A model generated the notes under the pieces. It made no database searches. It had not been told where the DNA came from and saw only the letters and a program-made list of their open reading frames with translations. Shown here in pieces: positions 47,592-58,319 of a DNA stretch of 64,000 nucleotides. A program made the position numbers and the translations under genes. The DNA is from Podocnemis expansa (taxonomy: Eukaryota; Chordata; Testudines; Podocnemididae), in contig ML682005.1 in assembly GCA_007922195.1 (NCBI GenBank), positions 32,163,881 through 32,227,880 on the forward strand. The letters are read 5' to 3'. Numbering within the stretch: the first letter of the stretch is position 1; every line of letters starts with the position of its first letter.

Positions 47592-48559
47592 GTGGTACAT
47601 CCCATGCAGGGTCTTGTCTTGCCATGGCACTTCTTCTGCTTGATCTTCCTCCCATGTCTGCTGCTGCCTCAGGCATTCTCTCAGCAGCTCATCTTTGGGT
47701 GCCATCTTACTGATGTACTCCTGGATGCTCTGGGTTTCATCCAGGACAGTGGCTTTGACACTCACCAAACCCCGCCTGCCTTCTTTCCGGCTGGTGTACA
47801 GTCTCTGGGTGTTGGATTTGGGGTGGAAACCTCCATACATTGTGAGGAGCTTCTGGGTCTTCACATCGGCAGCCTCCATGTCCTCCTTTGGCCAGCTCAC
47901 TATACCAGCAGGGTATCTGATGACTGGCAGGGCGTACCTGTTGATGGCATGGATCTTGTTCTTCCCATTGAGCTGGCTCTTCAGGACCTGTCTTATCCTT
48001 TGGTGGTACTTGGATGTTGCTGTCTTCCTTGCCTCCTCATCGTGGTTCCCATGTGACTGTGGGATGCCAAGGTACTTGTAGTTGGTCTGTATGTCTGCTA
48101 TGTGGCCTGCTTGGAGTTCCACCCCCTCAGTCTTGACTACCTTCCCTCTCTTTACTACCATCCGGCCACACTTCTCCAATCCGAATGACATCCCAATATC
48201 CTCACTGTAGATCCGTGTCAGGTGGATTAGCGAGTTGATGTCTCGTTCATTCTTACCATACAGCTTGATGTCATCCATGTAGAGGAGGTGGCTAATGGTA
48301 ATTCTACTCTTGAACTTGTATCTGTATCCAGTCCTTGTGATTATCTGGCTGAGGGGGTTCAAGCCAATGCAGAACAGCAGCGGGGACAGTGCATCACCTT
48401 GGTATATGCCGCACTTGATGGCCACTTGTGCAAGCTGTCTTGAGTTGACTTCCAGTGTTGTCTTCCACAGTCCCATTGAGTTCTTGAGGAAGGTCCTTAG
48501 TGTCCTGTTGACTTTGTATAGCGCCAGACATTCACAGATCCATGTGTGCGGCATTGAGT
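47592..48559 (-). pseudogene. Reverse transcriptase of the R4-like LINE (C-terminal part)
   Basis: Open from the gap to the TGA at 47589-47591. It contains MPHTWICECLALYKVNRT, the RT motif KCGIYQGDALSPLLF, the active site YMDD (48281-48270), MSFGLEKCGRMV, NYKYLGIP and a thumb region with KNKIHAINRYALPVIRYPAG and GGFHPKSNTQRLY. The catalytic YMDD aspartates are intact. Only the N-terminal RT motifs (fingers) are absent, lying in or behind the N gap. Family: RLE-bearing LINEs of the R4/Rex6 type, recalled from fish copies. Confidence 0.85.
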
Positions 48560-48569
48560 NNNNNNNNNN
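48560..48569. other. Assembly gap (10 N)
   Basis: Ten N bases inside the LINE reverse transcriptase. On the minus strand the protein jumps from TAETEQYW to SMPHTW, although family members have roughly 150 residues (about 450 bp) between these points as I recall. The true gap is therefore probably far larger than ten bases. Confidence 0.9.
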
Positions 48570-49460
48570 ATGTTCTTCCAGTACTGTTCAGTTTCTGCTG
48601 TTGGTGGCTCTGCTGTTATTGTGTTGTTGCACTGCAGTTGGGAGTACACCTTGGATGGTTCTTTGGAGAACAGGGCATTTATCTTTTTGGCCTCTGCTTC
48701 TCTAGTGTATCTCCTTAGCCTGGTAGCCAGTGCTGTGAGCCTTTGTTTAGCAGTCTCTAGGGCTTCAGATGGAGTCAGGCCCTTGTATTTTTTCAGTAGC
48801 CGAGCCTTATCCTTAATCTCTACACCCCTTCTGTAGTTCCACCAGCTGACTAACTTCTCTTGGGGTTGCCTTGATCTTATCCTCCAACCTCATTTTCCAG
48901 GGGGGGTATGTACTGCTGTTCTTTTTGATCATGTAGCCAAGCATCTCCAGGATTACAGAGGCTGTAGCTAATACCAGTTCATTGGTTTGAGTTAGGGTGG
49001 TAGTAGGAATTGTCATTAGGGCTCTATTGGCATTTTCTAGCATACTATCTGATAGTACTTCTCCAATGAGCCTTGGTAATTGGTCTCGAGGGTTGACAGT
49101 AGCTAGTTTAGCCATGATCTTATGCCTCATATCAGCTGCTGTGCTCTGTAATGGAGGGGGTGGCAGTGAAGTTCCAGCTTCAGGTGTTGGCTGCACCTCT
49201 AGTTGTTCTTCTGGGTCTTCTTGATTTCAGGATGTAATGTGGAGTAGGTCTATCTCAAGTTGTGAGAGCAGCTGCCTCTTTACTATGTTGAAGCATTGGG
49301 TAACTAGCTGTTTCTCAGTTAGTGTGGATGTAGGTCTTTTGTCCATCCATAGTTCCCTCATACATTTCATCTATCCCCTCTCATTAGGTCTACTGTTGTG
49401 GTAGCATTCCATTAATTCCAGGTTCTCTTCTCTCGTCCATGCATGGTTTGTTCCAGTAGC
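48570..49460 (-). pseudogene. N-terminal half of the R4-like LINE ORF
   Basis: Reads (minus) W-T-R-E-E-N-L-E-L-M-E-C-Y from 49439, a Myb-like DNA-binding start, through EKQLVTQC and SQLEIDLL, then ATVNPRDQLPRLIGEVL, YPPWKMRLEDKIKATPREVS and, after a one-frame slip near 48835, LLKKYKGLTPSEALETAKQR up to TAETEQYW beside the gap. Stops at 49371-49373 (TAG) and 49227-49229 (TGA) are in frame. In the family this region precedes the RT and binds DNA or RNA. Confidence 0.72.
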
Positions 49461-49629
49461 CCACTTATCATCAGATTATCCTGGTTCCCCAGCATCTGGC
49501 ATGGACCTTGTTAATCCGGGCGACATGCCTCTCCTAGTTTGCGTCACTCTCATATTTGAGGTAGCCAGGTGAGGTGTTAGGGGGTCTTTTGCCCAAGGAC
49601 CCCTACTGGAAAGGTAGATAGGTACCCAC

Positions 49630-49715
49630 CAGGGCTTGAACCCCAGTCTCCTGTATCAAAGGCCATGGCTCTTAACCACCACGGCACTCCTAAGCACTAT
49701 GCTATCCAGTCACCC
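49630..49715 (-). repeat. tRNA-like 5' end of the LINE, Pol III box B
   Basis: On the minus strand GGTTCAAGCCC (49642-49632) fits the box B consensus GGTTCRANYCC exactly. Upstream are GTGGTGGTTAAGAGCC (49682-49667), like a tRNA D arm, and TAGCATAGTGC (49704-49694), 10 of 11 to box A. The anticodon stem is not well formed, so this is a tRNA-derived promoter-like segment, not a functional tRNA gene. Confidence 0.5.
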
Positions 49716-49730
49716 ATATGTAGATATAAA

Positions 49731-51904
49731 CCCAGGAAAAGTCAGGAAATTAAAGATGTAAGTCTAGTTCCATGCTTTCTCTTTCCTTCTAGTCTCAGTA
49801 AATTGAATAAAAGGATGGACTGTCAGTGATAGCTTTGAATTTTTCCTATGTTCCATCTTGAACATTATGGCATTTTAAATACTTAATACTCTAATGCTAT
49901 GTTTAAATTCCTCCAGATTAAAATTGTTATAATCCAGTGCTGTAAAAGATGAATGGGGTTTATAAAGGAAATGACTGTGAAGCTTTAACCATAGCAACCT
50001 TGATGAGGTGTATAGATTTATGTACTCCATTATGAGAACTAAAAGCAAAGTGAGTCATTTTAACATTCGTAAAATACGAAAGTCTGTCACTAAAGAAAAG
50101 GTAAAATTAGTTCTTTCTTCAAGAGCTTTGTCAAATCAAGGTATTGACAATAGCTAGCAGCAAAGCTTACTCAATGTGTGTGGGGGGAACTCTGTAAACA
50201 AAAAGCCTTATTTTATCTCCATATATGCAAGAAACTAATTTCTGTGCTAAGGAACCTACTGCTAAACAGTAATGCTAACTTGTTGTGTGCTGGAGAGTTC
50301 TGTCAATTGCAGTGGTTGGGAGGAAAAAATGAATCCATCACAATACCCTCCAAAATGCATGAAATATCTGCAAAGCTTCTCCCTGGCAGTTGCTGCTGCA
50401 GCTTTTGTTTCTCATGTAACACCCCCCCCCCCCCATCACCACAATGGAACAGAATGGCCAGTAGATACAGGTAATGATGGACACATATACTTCTTTCATT
50501 GCCAAAATCCCTTCCAAATGTTAACAAAACATTTAAAATATTGTGTTTAATAACATTTTAAATTAAATAAAATAATTACATGTTTCCAGTAATGGCTTTT
50601 TAGGTGCCACTGTGCTATCTATGTTATCTCTATCTTTGATTTTATCATTAACAGTTATTTTTGCAAGGAGAAAAGATGTCATTTGCTTGACTTTTTTGTT
50701 TTAATATTTTTCTTTTGCTGCTTTTTTGATTGATTTGGAGCTTGTAAAATTTGAAGGATTAACTGAAATCCATTATTTATCAAAAGATAAGCAACAGCAG
50801 TAGTGCAAGTTTCAACATACTGCTACATAGATAGAGCTATTGGAGCAAACCCTCCTATATAGATGCAATGTGTACTGGCAAAAGGGTGCTTTTGGTGGCA
50901 TAGCTTATACCAGTTTTCCAAACAAAATTAACTATACCGACAGATGTACTTTTTTGCTACTGTAAGTGCATCTACTGTAAGACTTTGGCCAGTATGAAAT
51001 GTATGTAAAAAATAAATAATCGTACACTAACCGACATTACTATATTGGCAAAAGTTTTAAGTGTAGACTTGGCTTCTGGAGATGAGAGAGTAGTCCACTC
51101 CTTATGCCCCCAAGTTCTTTGCTTCTCTCTTTTTACTATCAATGAGGATGTCAACTTTTGCCAGTTCTAGAGGCAATTATAATTATAAAAGAAACTCAAA
51201 GACTATCATGTGAAATTGTTCCTAAGGAACTTTATGTCTGATTTCCATGCCACAATAAAATTTTTCACAAGTCTTTGAAGAGGGACTCTTTGGCCTGATT
51301 CACTTCAGACTCACCCCAGTTTTTCACAAGTATAATATGACTGAATTCATTGGAGTTACTCCTGATCAACACCAATATAAAGGCATGAACAACCAGTCTT
51401 ATGTTTGAATGTGTAGAATGCGGGCTTATTGGTTTGCAGTGGTCTTTGATCTTTTTGAATGTGTAGGGTGAGTTATGTTTCGGACTGAATGACTGTTAAG
51501 ATTGTTTGAGGAAAGAGACATGTAACTTAATGGCCCTAAAAATTGCTTGTTTTGAGAGGTAGAAGTAAAACTCCATTATGTCTTCTCAAAAGAATTGTAG
51601 TTTAAAAGTTTTAAAATAAAGTTTGAATAATGAAAAACAGCTTATGTTATTCATACGCCAGTAATACTGGAGCCAAAGTACTTGGAAAACAGAGAACTGT
51701 ATGAATTTGCGTAAGTTGAATTATAGTAAATGATCTGGAATTACAGGAAGGAGATTCACTGGCACTGTGGATAGCAGGGATGAGAAAATGATAAATTTCA
51801 GAGAATGACTCTCTTCTGGTATGAGATATTTTATAAAACATGAACCTCTTACAACTTACTGTGACTATAAGACTCTCCTTCATTCTTGTCTTACCTATGT
51901 TTCT
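49731..51904. other. Intronic sequence
   Basis: A C14 run at about 50421. Decayed MITE-like words at 50820-51075 (TTGGCAAAAGTTTTAAGTG, GTGTAGACTTGGC). A small palindromic repeat piece at 51295-51370 (GCCTGATTCACTTCAG, GAATTCATTGGAGTTACTCC). No exon. Confidence 0.45.
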
Positions 51905-51998
51905 AAAAGTCATGCTCCAAGAATTGTTTTGGGGAAGCTCTGTGACAACGTTGTGCAGGAGGTCAGACTTGGGGATCACAAAGGATCCTTTTGCCCTT
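51905..51998 (+). mobile_element. CR1 LINE 3' fragment, plus strand
   Basis: AAAAGTCATGCTCCAAGAAT, GGGGAAGCTCTGTGACAACG and GCAGGAGGTCAGACTTGGGG run into CCCTTGG, the usual CR1 3' end. The terminal CTTGGAATCTATGAATCT is split by two MITEs and resumes at about 52406-52418 and 52812-52820. Confidence 0.8.
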
Positions 51999-52405
51999 GG
52001 GGTATGTCCAGATGAGTCTTTTATTTCGAAACAACACTGGTTGTTTCGAAATAAAAAACTGAATGTCCACATGACGTTTTCTTATTTTGAAATGACAGGC
52101 TCTGTCATTTCGAAATAAGAACCGTCATTTCGAAACAGCTTAAACCCCATTCATTTTGAAATGGCTGTTATTTCGAAATGGTTATTTAGAAATAATGCCA
52201 TTTGGACATGTTTCGAAACAATTCCAAATGGCCTTATTTCGAAATAACCATTTCAAAAAAACAGCTGTTTCGAAAGCAGGCTTTCCTTTAATTCGAATTA
52301 ATATTTTCTTAATTCGAATTAACTTATTTCGAAATAAGGACTTTATTTCGAAATAACTCATTTCGAAATAACTTATTTCAAAATGATGTATGTGTGGACA
52401 TAGCC
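51999..52405. mobile_element. TTATTTCGAAATAA palindromic MITE
   Basis: Left GGTATGTCCAGATGAGTC and right TGTGTGGACATAGCC are inverted ends. The interior is made of TTATTTCGAAATAA, GTCATTTCGAAATAAG and AATTCGAATTAA units, each self-complementary. The flanks share CCTTGG, overlapping the terminal repeat, so the exact boundary is uncertain by a few bases. Non-coding. Confidence 0.82.
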
Positions 52406-52411
52406 TTGGAG

Positions 52412-52812
52412 TCTATAGCTATATCTACACAGGTAAATTAGTCTGGACTAAGGAGGCTTAGTCTGGACTAATTTAGCCCATGGCCACACTAGCCTTTCCC
52501 TAGTTCGAACTAAGAAAATCTTATTTTGAACTAGTTAGTACCAGCACTTGATCTGGACTAACCGCCTTAGTTCAAAAATTGGTTCGAACTAAGTCTGGCC
52601 AAGACCCGAGTGAAGGCTTAGTTTGAACTTACTAAGTTTGAATTGAACCAGTTAGTTTGAGCTAACCATATGTTCTAGTTCAAACTAAGTGTGAGTTCAA
52701 ACCAGAATGTGCAGTTAGTTTGAACTAACTCAAGGTTAGTTTGAACTAACCTAGAACTTCTCAGTTTGGACTAACAAGTCCAAACTAACTGTGGCAGATA
52801 TAGACATAGCCT
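52412..52812. mobile_element. TTCGAACTAA-type MITE adjacent to the previous one
   Basis: Left AGCTATATCTACACAGG and right GATATAGACATAGCC are inverted. The interior repeats GTCTGGACTAA, GTTCGAACTAA, GTTTGAACTAA and the reverse forms TTAGTTCGAAC/TTAGTTTGAAC. Related to, but distinct from, the TTATTTCGAAATAA element beside it. Confidence 0.8.
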
Positions 52813-53228
52813 ATGAATCTAGTTCTATCTCAAAGTAATTTAAATTAAACAATGTTACTGAGGCAAGGAGAAGTACACTATTCAAGTTTTGATGCTGTAC
52901 CATCATCTTTACTGATACAGTGCTGCCATTTTTCAGATATGATGAATAACAAGGTCCTAACACTTGTGGTCATTAATGGTCTTATTTCACTTTGTGTAAG
53001 GGGAAAGTTGTTTATTCTGATGTCCTGGGCGTAAATCCAAGTGTTTCCAAATTCTTCTTGCAGTTTCAAATGGCAGTCTTCTTAATTTCCTGCACTAAGT
53101 TATTCTTGATTGTCTCTGTGCTCTTTTAGAATCAGTTGATATAGCTCACCCCATCATAAGATGATATTTTTTTTTGTTTTCCTAACAAAATATACTCTAG
53201 AATTATTATTGTAATGATGTCCTTTGTT

Positions 53229-53290
53229 ATGCAAGAAGTCAGACTTCATGATCACAATGGTCCCATCTGATCTTGGAATCTATGACTGTA
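53229..53290 (+). mobile_element. CR1 LINE 3' fragment, plus strand
   Basis: TTATGCAAGAAGTCAGACTT, GATCACAATGGTCCCATCTG and CTTGGAATCTATGA are the last ~60 bp of a CR1 subfamily, the same as at 51905. Confidence 0.8.
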
Positions 53291-55957
53291 TTAGTATATA
53301 TGTAGGTGCTCCATGCACCCCAGTGATAGGTTGTTTAGTGATTTGCCATGTATCTCTTTATCTGCTCCTCCAGGGTGTCATGAGGATCATTTATTTATTG
53401 TCTGTAAAGCTCTTTGAGAGATGCAGATTAAAGCTGAGAGGGACATTTAGCATTTTTCTTTTATCATCATCTCATGAAGAAATTGTCCAGTTCAGCCCCA
53501 GTGGGCTTTTGCAAAAGTAAACCTATCTCTCCTATCTGGTATAACAGAACACTGTATAGCTGTTAATATAAATTGTAATGAGATTCCACATCCTGGCAGG
53601 TCCCTGCCAGCTGTAGGTATTATCGAGGGGGAAAAAGGAAAAATACTGCTGGTCTTTTCCTCAGTGTAGCTGTGCACTGCTTAATTTTAGGTATGAGTAC
53701 TGTAGCCCCAGTTTCCATCAGTGACAATTATTTAATTCAGAAGTTCTTTTGAACTATAATAATTCTTTCTCTGTGACATTCTGTCATGGGGACCTCTATT
53801 TACCATTGGAGTACCTCCTCTTGACTGCATCTGGAGATTAGCTCTGCAGTTTTGTGGGGTGTGTGTACAAGTAGAACAATTACATGAAGTGCTTATATGT
53901 GAATAGAACCTATGTATTGTTGAGTGTAAGTGGATGGACCAACTGGAGAGGATGGCAGATGGCAGGGAAAATAAGAGAGGTGATAGAGGAAAATAAAGAA
54001 GAAACAAAGAAATATGGGGAGGCAAAAAGAGAGAAGGAAATAGAGAAGAAAAACTTGGCAGGTTGTAACCATTTGTACCCCTGTAATCACACTCTATATA
54101 CTATTGTAATAATTTTTGTACTAAATATATCTTGAGATGAGGTATCATTTAAAACCTAGTAACTCCCTGGTCAATAATGTGGTGCAATGTGTGTAGCAAC
54201 ATTATATGTAAACTTATGAAAATAAGGAAATTATGACTGAAATGTGGTTACCAGGCCAGTCTGGAGAGTAGATAATCTATTTCTAAAGACAAAAAAGCTG
54301 ACACCTCTAGCCATGTGTCATTTGAGAGACAATCAACTGCCAAGTCCCCATGGGGATTGTGCTGCTCATTCTGTGCCTGGTGGGGGGATCCAGACCCATC
54401 CCCTAAACTGGGTTCCAATCTGGGGGCTATGTCTCTAGCAGCTGATGTCTGTACTGCCACAAACCTTTCTCCTATACTCCTGGGGTGTTTTTTTACCCTT
54501 TCTATCCCAAGCTCACATTTTCTACACTTCTAGCTAAAGCCTGATCTCATGTGTACTGCACAAACTCTTCTTCCTGAGTCCAAATCCCTTCCCTTCCCTT
54601 GTGACTGCAGCTCTCCTCCCTGCAGCCCCACCTCTGCTACCAGCGCCATGGTTTTATAGAAGCCATGCCTGTTCCTGCTAGGACAGATTCCCTTAATTAA
54701 AGTTTTCTTCTTAGTCAAAATATCTCCTATTTGCAACCTAATAGCTTAATTGGCCCATCTGGCCTACATTAACCCCTTCAGGGCAATTACAGAGAGCAGA
54801 CCCCATCACATAATCTTTGGGAATTTTACCAGCTTTTGCACTGCTTCCTACTAGCCTTAAAGATAAGAAAATAATTTGTACTTGAGAAATTCTAGTTCTG
54901 TAGCAGCTCCAACATCAACCACTTCAGAGAACAGTATGGGATTTGTGTATCTACCAGTTGGGTTGCTAGGGTTGTTAACCCAATACCTTCTTAAACAGTA
55001 AATTCACTTTAAAAAAATGTAACCTAGCAACTATCCAGTGAAAATTTGATAGGTAAGAACTGGCAAACCATATGCACTCTATATCAATGTAATTAACAGA
55101 AAGCTTTGCATTCTGTTTCTGGAATTCCATCAGTTAAAAAAGTATCTTCAGTTTTATAGGTGTTCATATTTTCACTTTTGTGTGCATCAAAGGCTTACAG
55201 GGGCTTTTTACTGAAAATTGGTAACAAAGTTTTGGATTTACCATTGCCAGCATCTGGCAAAGGGCAACAGGACACAATGTTGGTAACAATCCAGGACACA
55301 GTACAGTCCTCAGCATACTCCATAGCTCCACCTCCTCTTTATTTCCATGACAGTTCCTGTCTTCTACCAACGGATCAGGAAATGAGATGTCATGGGTGTC
55401 ATCTGAGGGGCAATCACCTGCCAAGTCCCCATTATTTAACAAATATGGGTCAGGAACAGATCAATCTATATTTTAGCAAACAACAAAATAGAATCTTTTA
55501 CCACAAGGCTCCATGACTCCAACCTCCAACCTCATAGCAGCAATGAACTTTATCTAGGGGTAACCCTCAGAAAAATGCATTTCAAAGGATAACTGGATTA
55601 TAAAAATGAGGAGCAAAAACATACCTGGTATTGTTTCTCTGAAAATACACCTTTTCCTTTTTCATGAAGACAAAGGCAATTAAGTCTTTGGACTTTTGGG
55701 AGGGGTTCTGACCTGGCAATTTGGGAGTGTTGTTGTAAATTATTGCTAAGATTTTATCTTGAACCAACTCTCATTTGTTAAATTTTAGTACTAGAAAGCA
55801 TTTTATCTTTATTTCTCTTGTAATCATTTCTGACTTAGATAACTTGGACTTGCACTCATTTAAAATCTGTAGTTAGATATACTTCTTTACTCTTTAATCA
55901 AAACTAATCTAGTGTTGTCTTTAAGCTAAACTGTTTGGGTAACTTCCTTTAAAGCAG
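53291..55957. other. Intronic sequence with a purine tract and a repeated segment
   Basis: 53940-54055 is purine-rich (AGAGAGAAGGAAATAGAGAA). TCATTTGAGAGACAATCAAC at 54318 and TCATCTGAGGGGCAATCACC at 55390, each followed by TGCCAAGTCCCCAT, are copies of one dispersed repeat. 54440-54810 ends CAGACCCCATCACA, like the tail of a known turtle repeat. No exon. Confidence 0.4.
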
Positions 55958-56178
55958 AATTTCCAGAGGAGTAGCCATGTTAATCTGTGTACAGCAAAAA
56001 CAATGAGAGTCCTGTGGCATCTTGTAGACTAACAGATTTCTTCGGGCATAAGCTTTCATGGGCTCCAGCCCACTTCATTAGGTGCAACTTGCATCTGATG
56101 AAGTGGGCTGGAGCCCATGAAAACTTATACCCAAAGAAATCTGTTAGTCTATAAGGTACCACAGGACTTTCATTGTTT
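55958..56178. repeat. Foldback repeat with 15-bp flanking direct repeats
   Basis: Left arm ACAATGAGAGTCCTGTGGCA ... CATGGGCTCCAGCCCACTTC and right arm GAAGTGGGCTGGAGCCCATG ... TACCACAGGACTTTCATTGT are inverted copies of about 90 bp meeting near 56090. The flanks CTTCCTTTAAAGCAG (55943-55957) and CTTCCTTTAAAGTAG (56179-56193) match at 14 of 15. The unit is a very common turtle repeat, seen alone at 58320-58440. Confidence 0.82.
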
Positions 56179-58319
56179 CTTCCTTTAAAGTAGCAAATTG
56201 TACATTGACCCCCTTAGGTGGGTGATGGACCTTCAATAACTGGACTATCCAGGAGAGATGTTAACAGTGAAGAACACACATTTTTAGGAGAAAAACTTAA
56301 CACTGGGAGTCTGTTGGGCTTACTCTGTGAGTAGTAACCAAGTCTGGTGGAAGACAGAGTGTGCTGGAAGATTGCAGCTATACACAGACAATGATAGTGT
56401 GACCTGCAAGGAGCCCAAGCTGGGAGCAGGGCATCGTGAGGCACCCATCAAAAGGCAGGTGATGAAACAGTGCCTCACTGGTCTGTATTTTACCTCAGAC
56501 TGAATGAAGAAGGAAGGGGGATGGAGAAAAAAGATGCCACAAGAATGAGGGGAGGAAAAGAGGTGTGATAATAGGTAAGGGCTTCTTCAGAAAAGAAAGA
56601 GATAGGAAGAGTTGAGGAAAAATAATATTAAGGCAGGAAAGGTACAATGGAGTGAATAAGAAATTAATTGAGGATGAAAATGAGATGCTAAGGAGGAGAA
56701 GAAAGAGATAGAAGGAAAATGAGACAGCAAGGCATCAATAAACAACTGAAAGATCAAATATTCCCCCCTTCCTTTAAATTAACCCTTAATTCTCATTCTT
56801 CCTCCACACAAATTCCACTTTGGTTTCCCTTATTTGCCCTTCTTCTACCTGTTCTACTCTATCCATTTAATTTGCCCTCTGTCCATTTTATTTCATCTTT
56901 AAATCCATTCCCAGACAATTGTCCTGAAATTTAACAACTGTAATAAGGGAGGAGACTCTTCTAGCATTTGTGTGTTAGTCATGTATAGTTAAATATTTCC
57001 TAAGTAGTGGATAATCTGCGGTTTAGAAAACCTCATGCACTTCTGAGCTGCCTGTAGCGAAACCTAAAAAGATTCTATGAGATAAAGTATACTTTCTTTA
57101 TCAGTCTCCTCTTTTGAAGACAGGAAAATTCTGTGCCAGTTGAAGACACTTGAAAGTAATTAGCCTCCTTCAGTGAATTTGCAGCTCCTACTGGGGATAA
57201 TGGGAGGTGTACATGCATATCAAGGGAAGACAAACAGTCTTGTCTGGTACCCAGTTCAGAAGGGAGCCACCATAGGTGAGCATCAAACCCTACCCATCTA
57301 GTGAATTCTTCTGATTTTGTGACTAGAATTGCCAGGTGTCCATTTTCTGACCAGAACATCCAACATGAATTAACTGGCTTCAAAACCACCAACCACCCCC
57401 CCACCCACATCTCCCATTCCCCACTCACCCACCTATCCATCCAGACTATGTTCCTATTAACTTGGTAGGGTGAGACAGAAACCAATTTACCCTGATGTTG
57501 TGGAGCAAAGAGGAGAGGATGATGAGGCAGGTGGAGAGGGGAGACAGCCCCAGTTTCTGGAGCAGGATGACTGCAAGTGAAGGTGGTCACTGAGTGCAGT
57601 AGCTAAGGCAGACGGGCCTTCCAAGTTCTGCCTTCTTTTTACCCAGCTGTCGCTTTTGCAGTAGCAACAGCTGGAGCTGCAACTTCCTGACTCATGGGAG
57701 GCACCAAGCTACTTGGCTGCTGCAGCAGGAGTGATCACACACTGCTTGTTGGGCATTGCCACCCCAGCCAACAGGTCACAGAAGCTGGTGTGGGCAGGGT
57801 GCAGAGCCCAATTCAACTTGCTTCTCAGATGGAACTGCTGCCACTCTTAGTACCACTCCGAGTGCAGCCCTACTAACTGCTCCTAGGGCCCATGCAGCAA
57901 GCCCTGCCACTCCTCAGGGAATCTCCTGCCCTGCCCTTAGCAGTGGGCATAGGTTGGATTGCTGCCACAGGTTCAGAAGTTACATGGCAGGACCTCCCTG
58001 TTTGCAGCCAGGTTTCCCAGTGCTTGGATTAATTGTTTTATTCCTCTCTCCCTGGATCTGTCTACCTCCCTCGCTCTGTCTCTCAGTTCTACGACTCTGC
58101 AACTTTGCTCCTGCAGGAGGTAGTGAATATGAAGTCTTTGCCAGTTTGTCCAGTAAGCACTGAGGGACCCTTAACATTAATTGCCCACTAGGGATTCATC
58201 ACTCAAACCCACATGCCACAAACATCACACCAATATACACCCCCCACAGACATATACCCAACTTCCCAGACTTTTCACATACACATAAAAACTGACATAC
58301 CTATACTTGTACTCTTCTT
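56179..58319. other. Intronic sequence with strand-asymmetric tracts
   Basis: 56505-56745 is strongly purine-rich (AGGAGGAGAAGAAAGAGATA) and is followed at 56760-56930 by a pyrimidine-rich part. 57580-58180 is somewhat GC-richer without a recognised element. No exon. Confidence 0.45.

Larger units (their letters stand above)
46802..49715 (-). mobile_element. R4/Rex6-like LINE with restriction-like endonuclease, near full length, dead
   Basis: A minus-strand non-LTR retrotransposon. Order on its own strand: tRNA-like 5' end (49715-49630), a Myb-like N-terminal region (from about 49440), a linker region, reverse transcriptase, CCHC zinc finger, restriction-like endonuclease, the end ...LRRTLKLPGLW, and a short 3' tail. 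One long frame is damaged by in-frame stops at 49371-49373, 49227-49229, 47589-47591 and 47067-47069 and by a frameshift near 48835. A 10-N gap (48560-48569) interrupts the RT. Flanks ATATGTATAAA (46791-46801) and ATATGTAGATATAAA (49716-49730) look like a target duplication with a small indel. This element type copies its RNA at an endonuclease nick. Confidence 0.82.

Noticed and set aside
47182..48081. Plus-strand frames of up to 154 codons
   Set aside because: Antisense shadows of the LINE reverse transcriptase and endonuclease, which read on the minus strand.
49630..49715. Functional tRNA gene
   Set aside because: Box B is perfect, but acceptor and anticodon stems do not pair and the segment adjoins the LINE 5' end.
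52010..52400. CRISPR-like array
   Set aside because: Palindromes are irregularly spaced parts of a MITE in vertebrate DNA, without uniform repeats and spacers.
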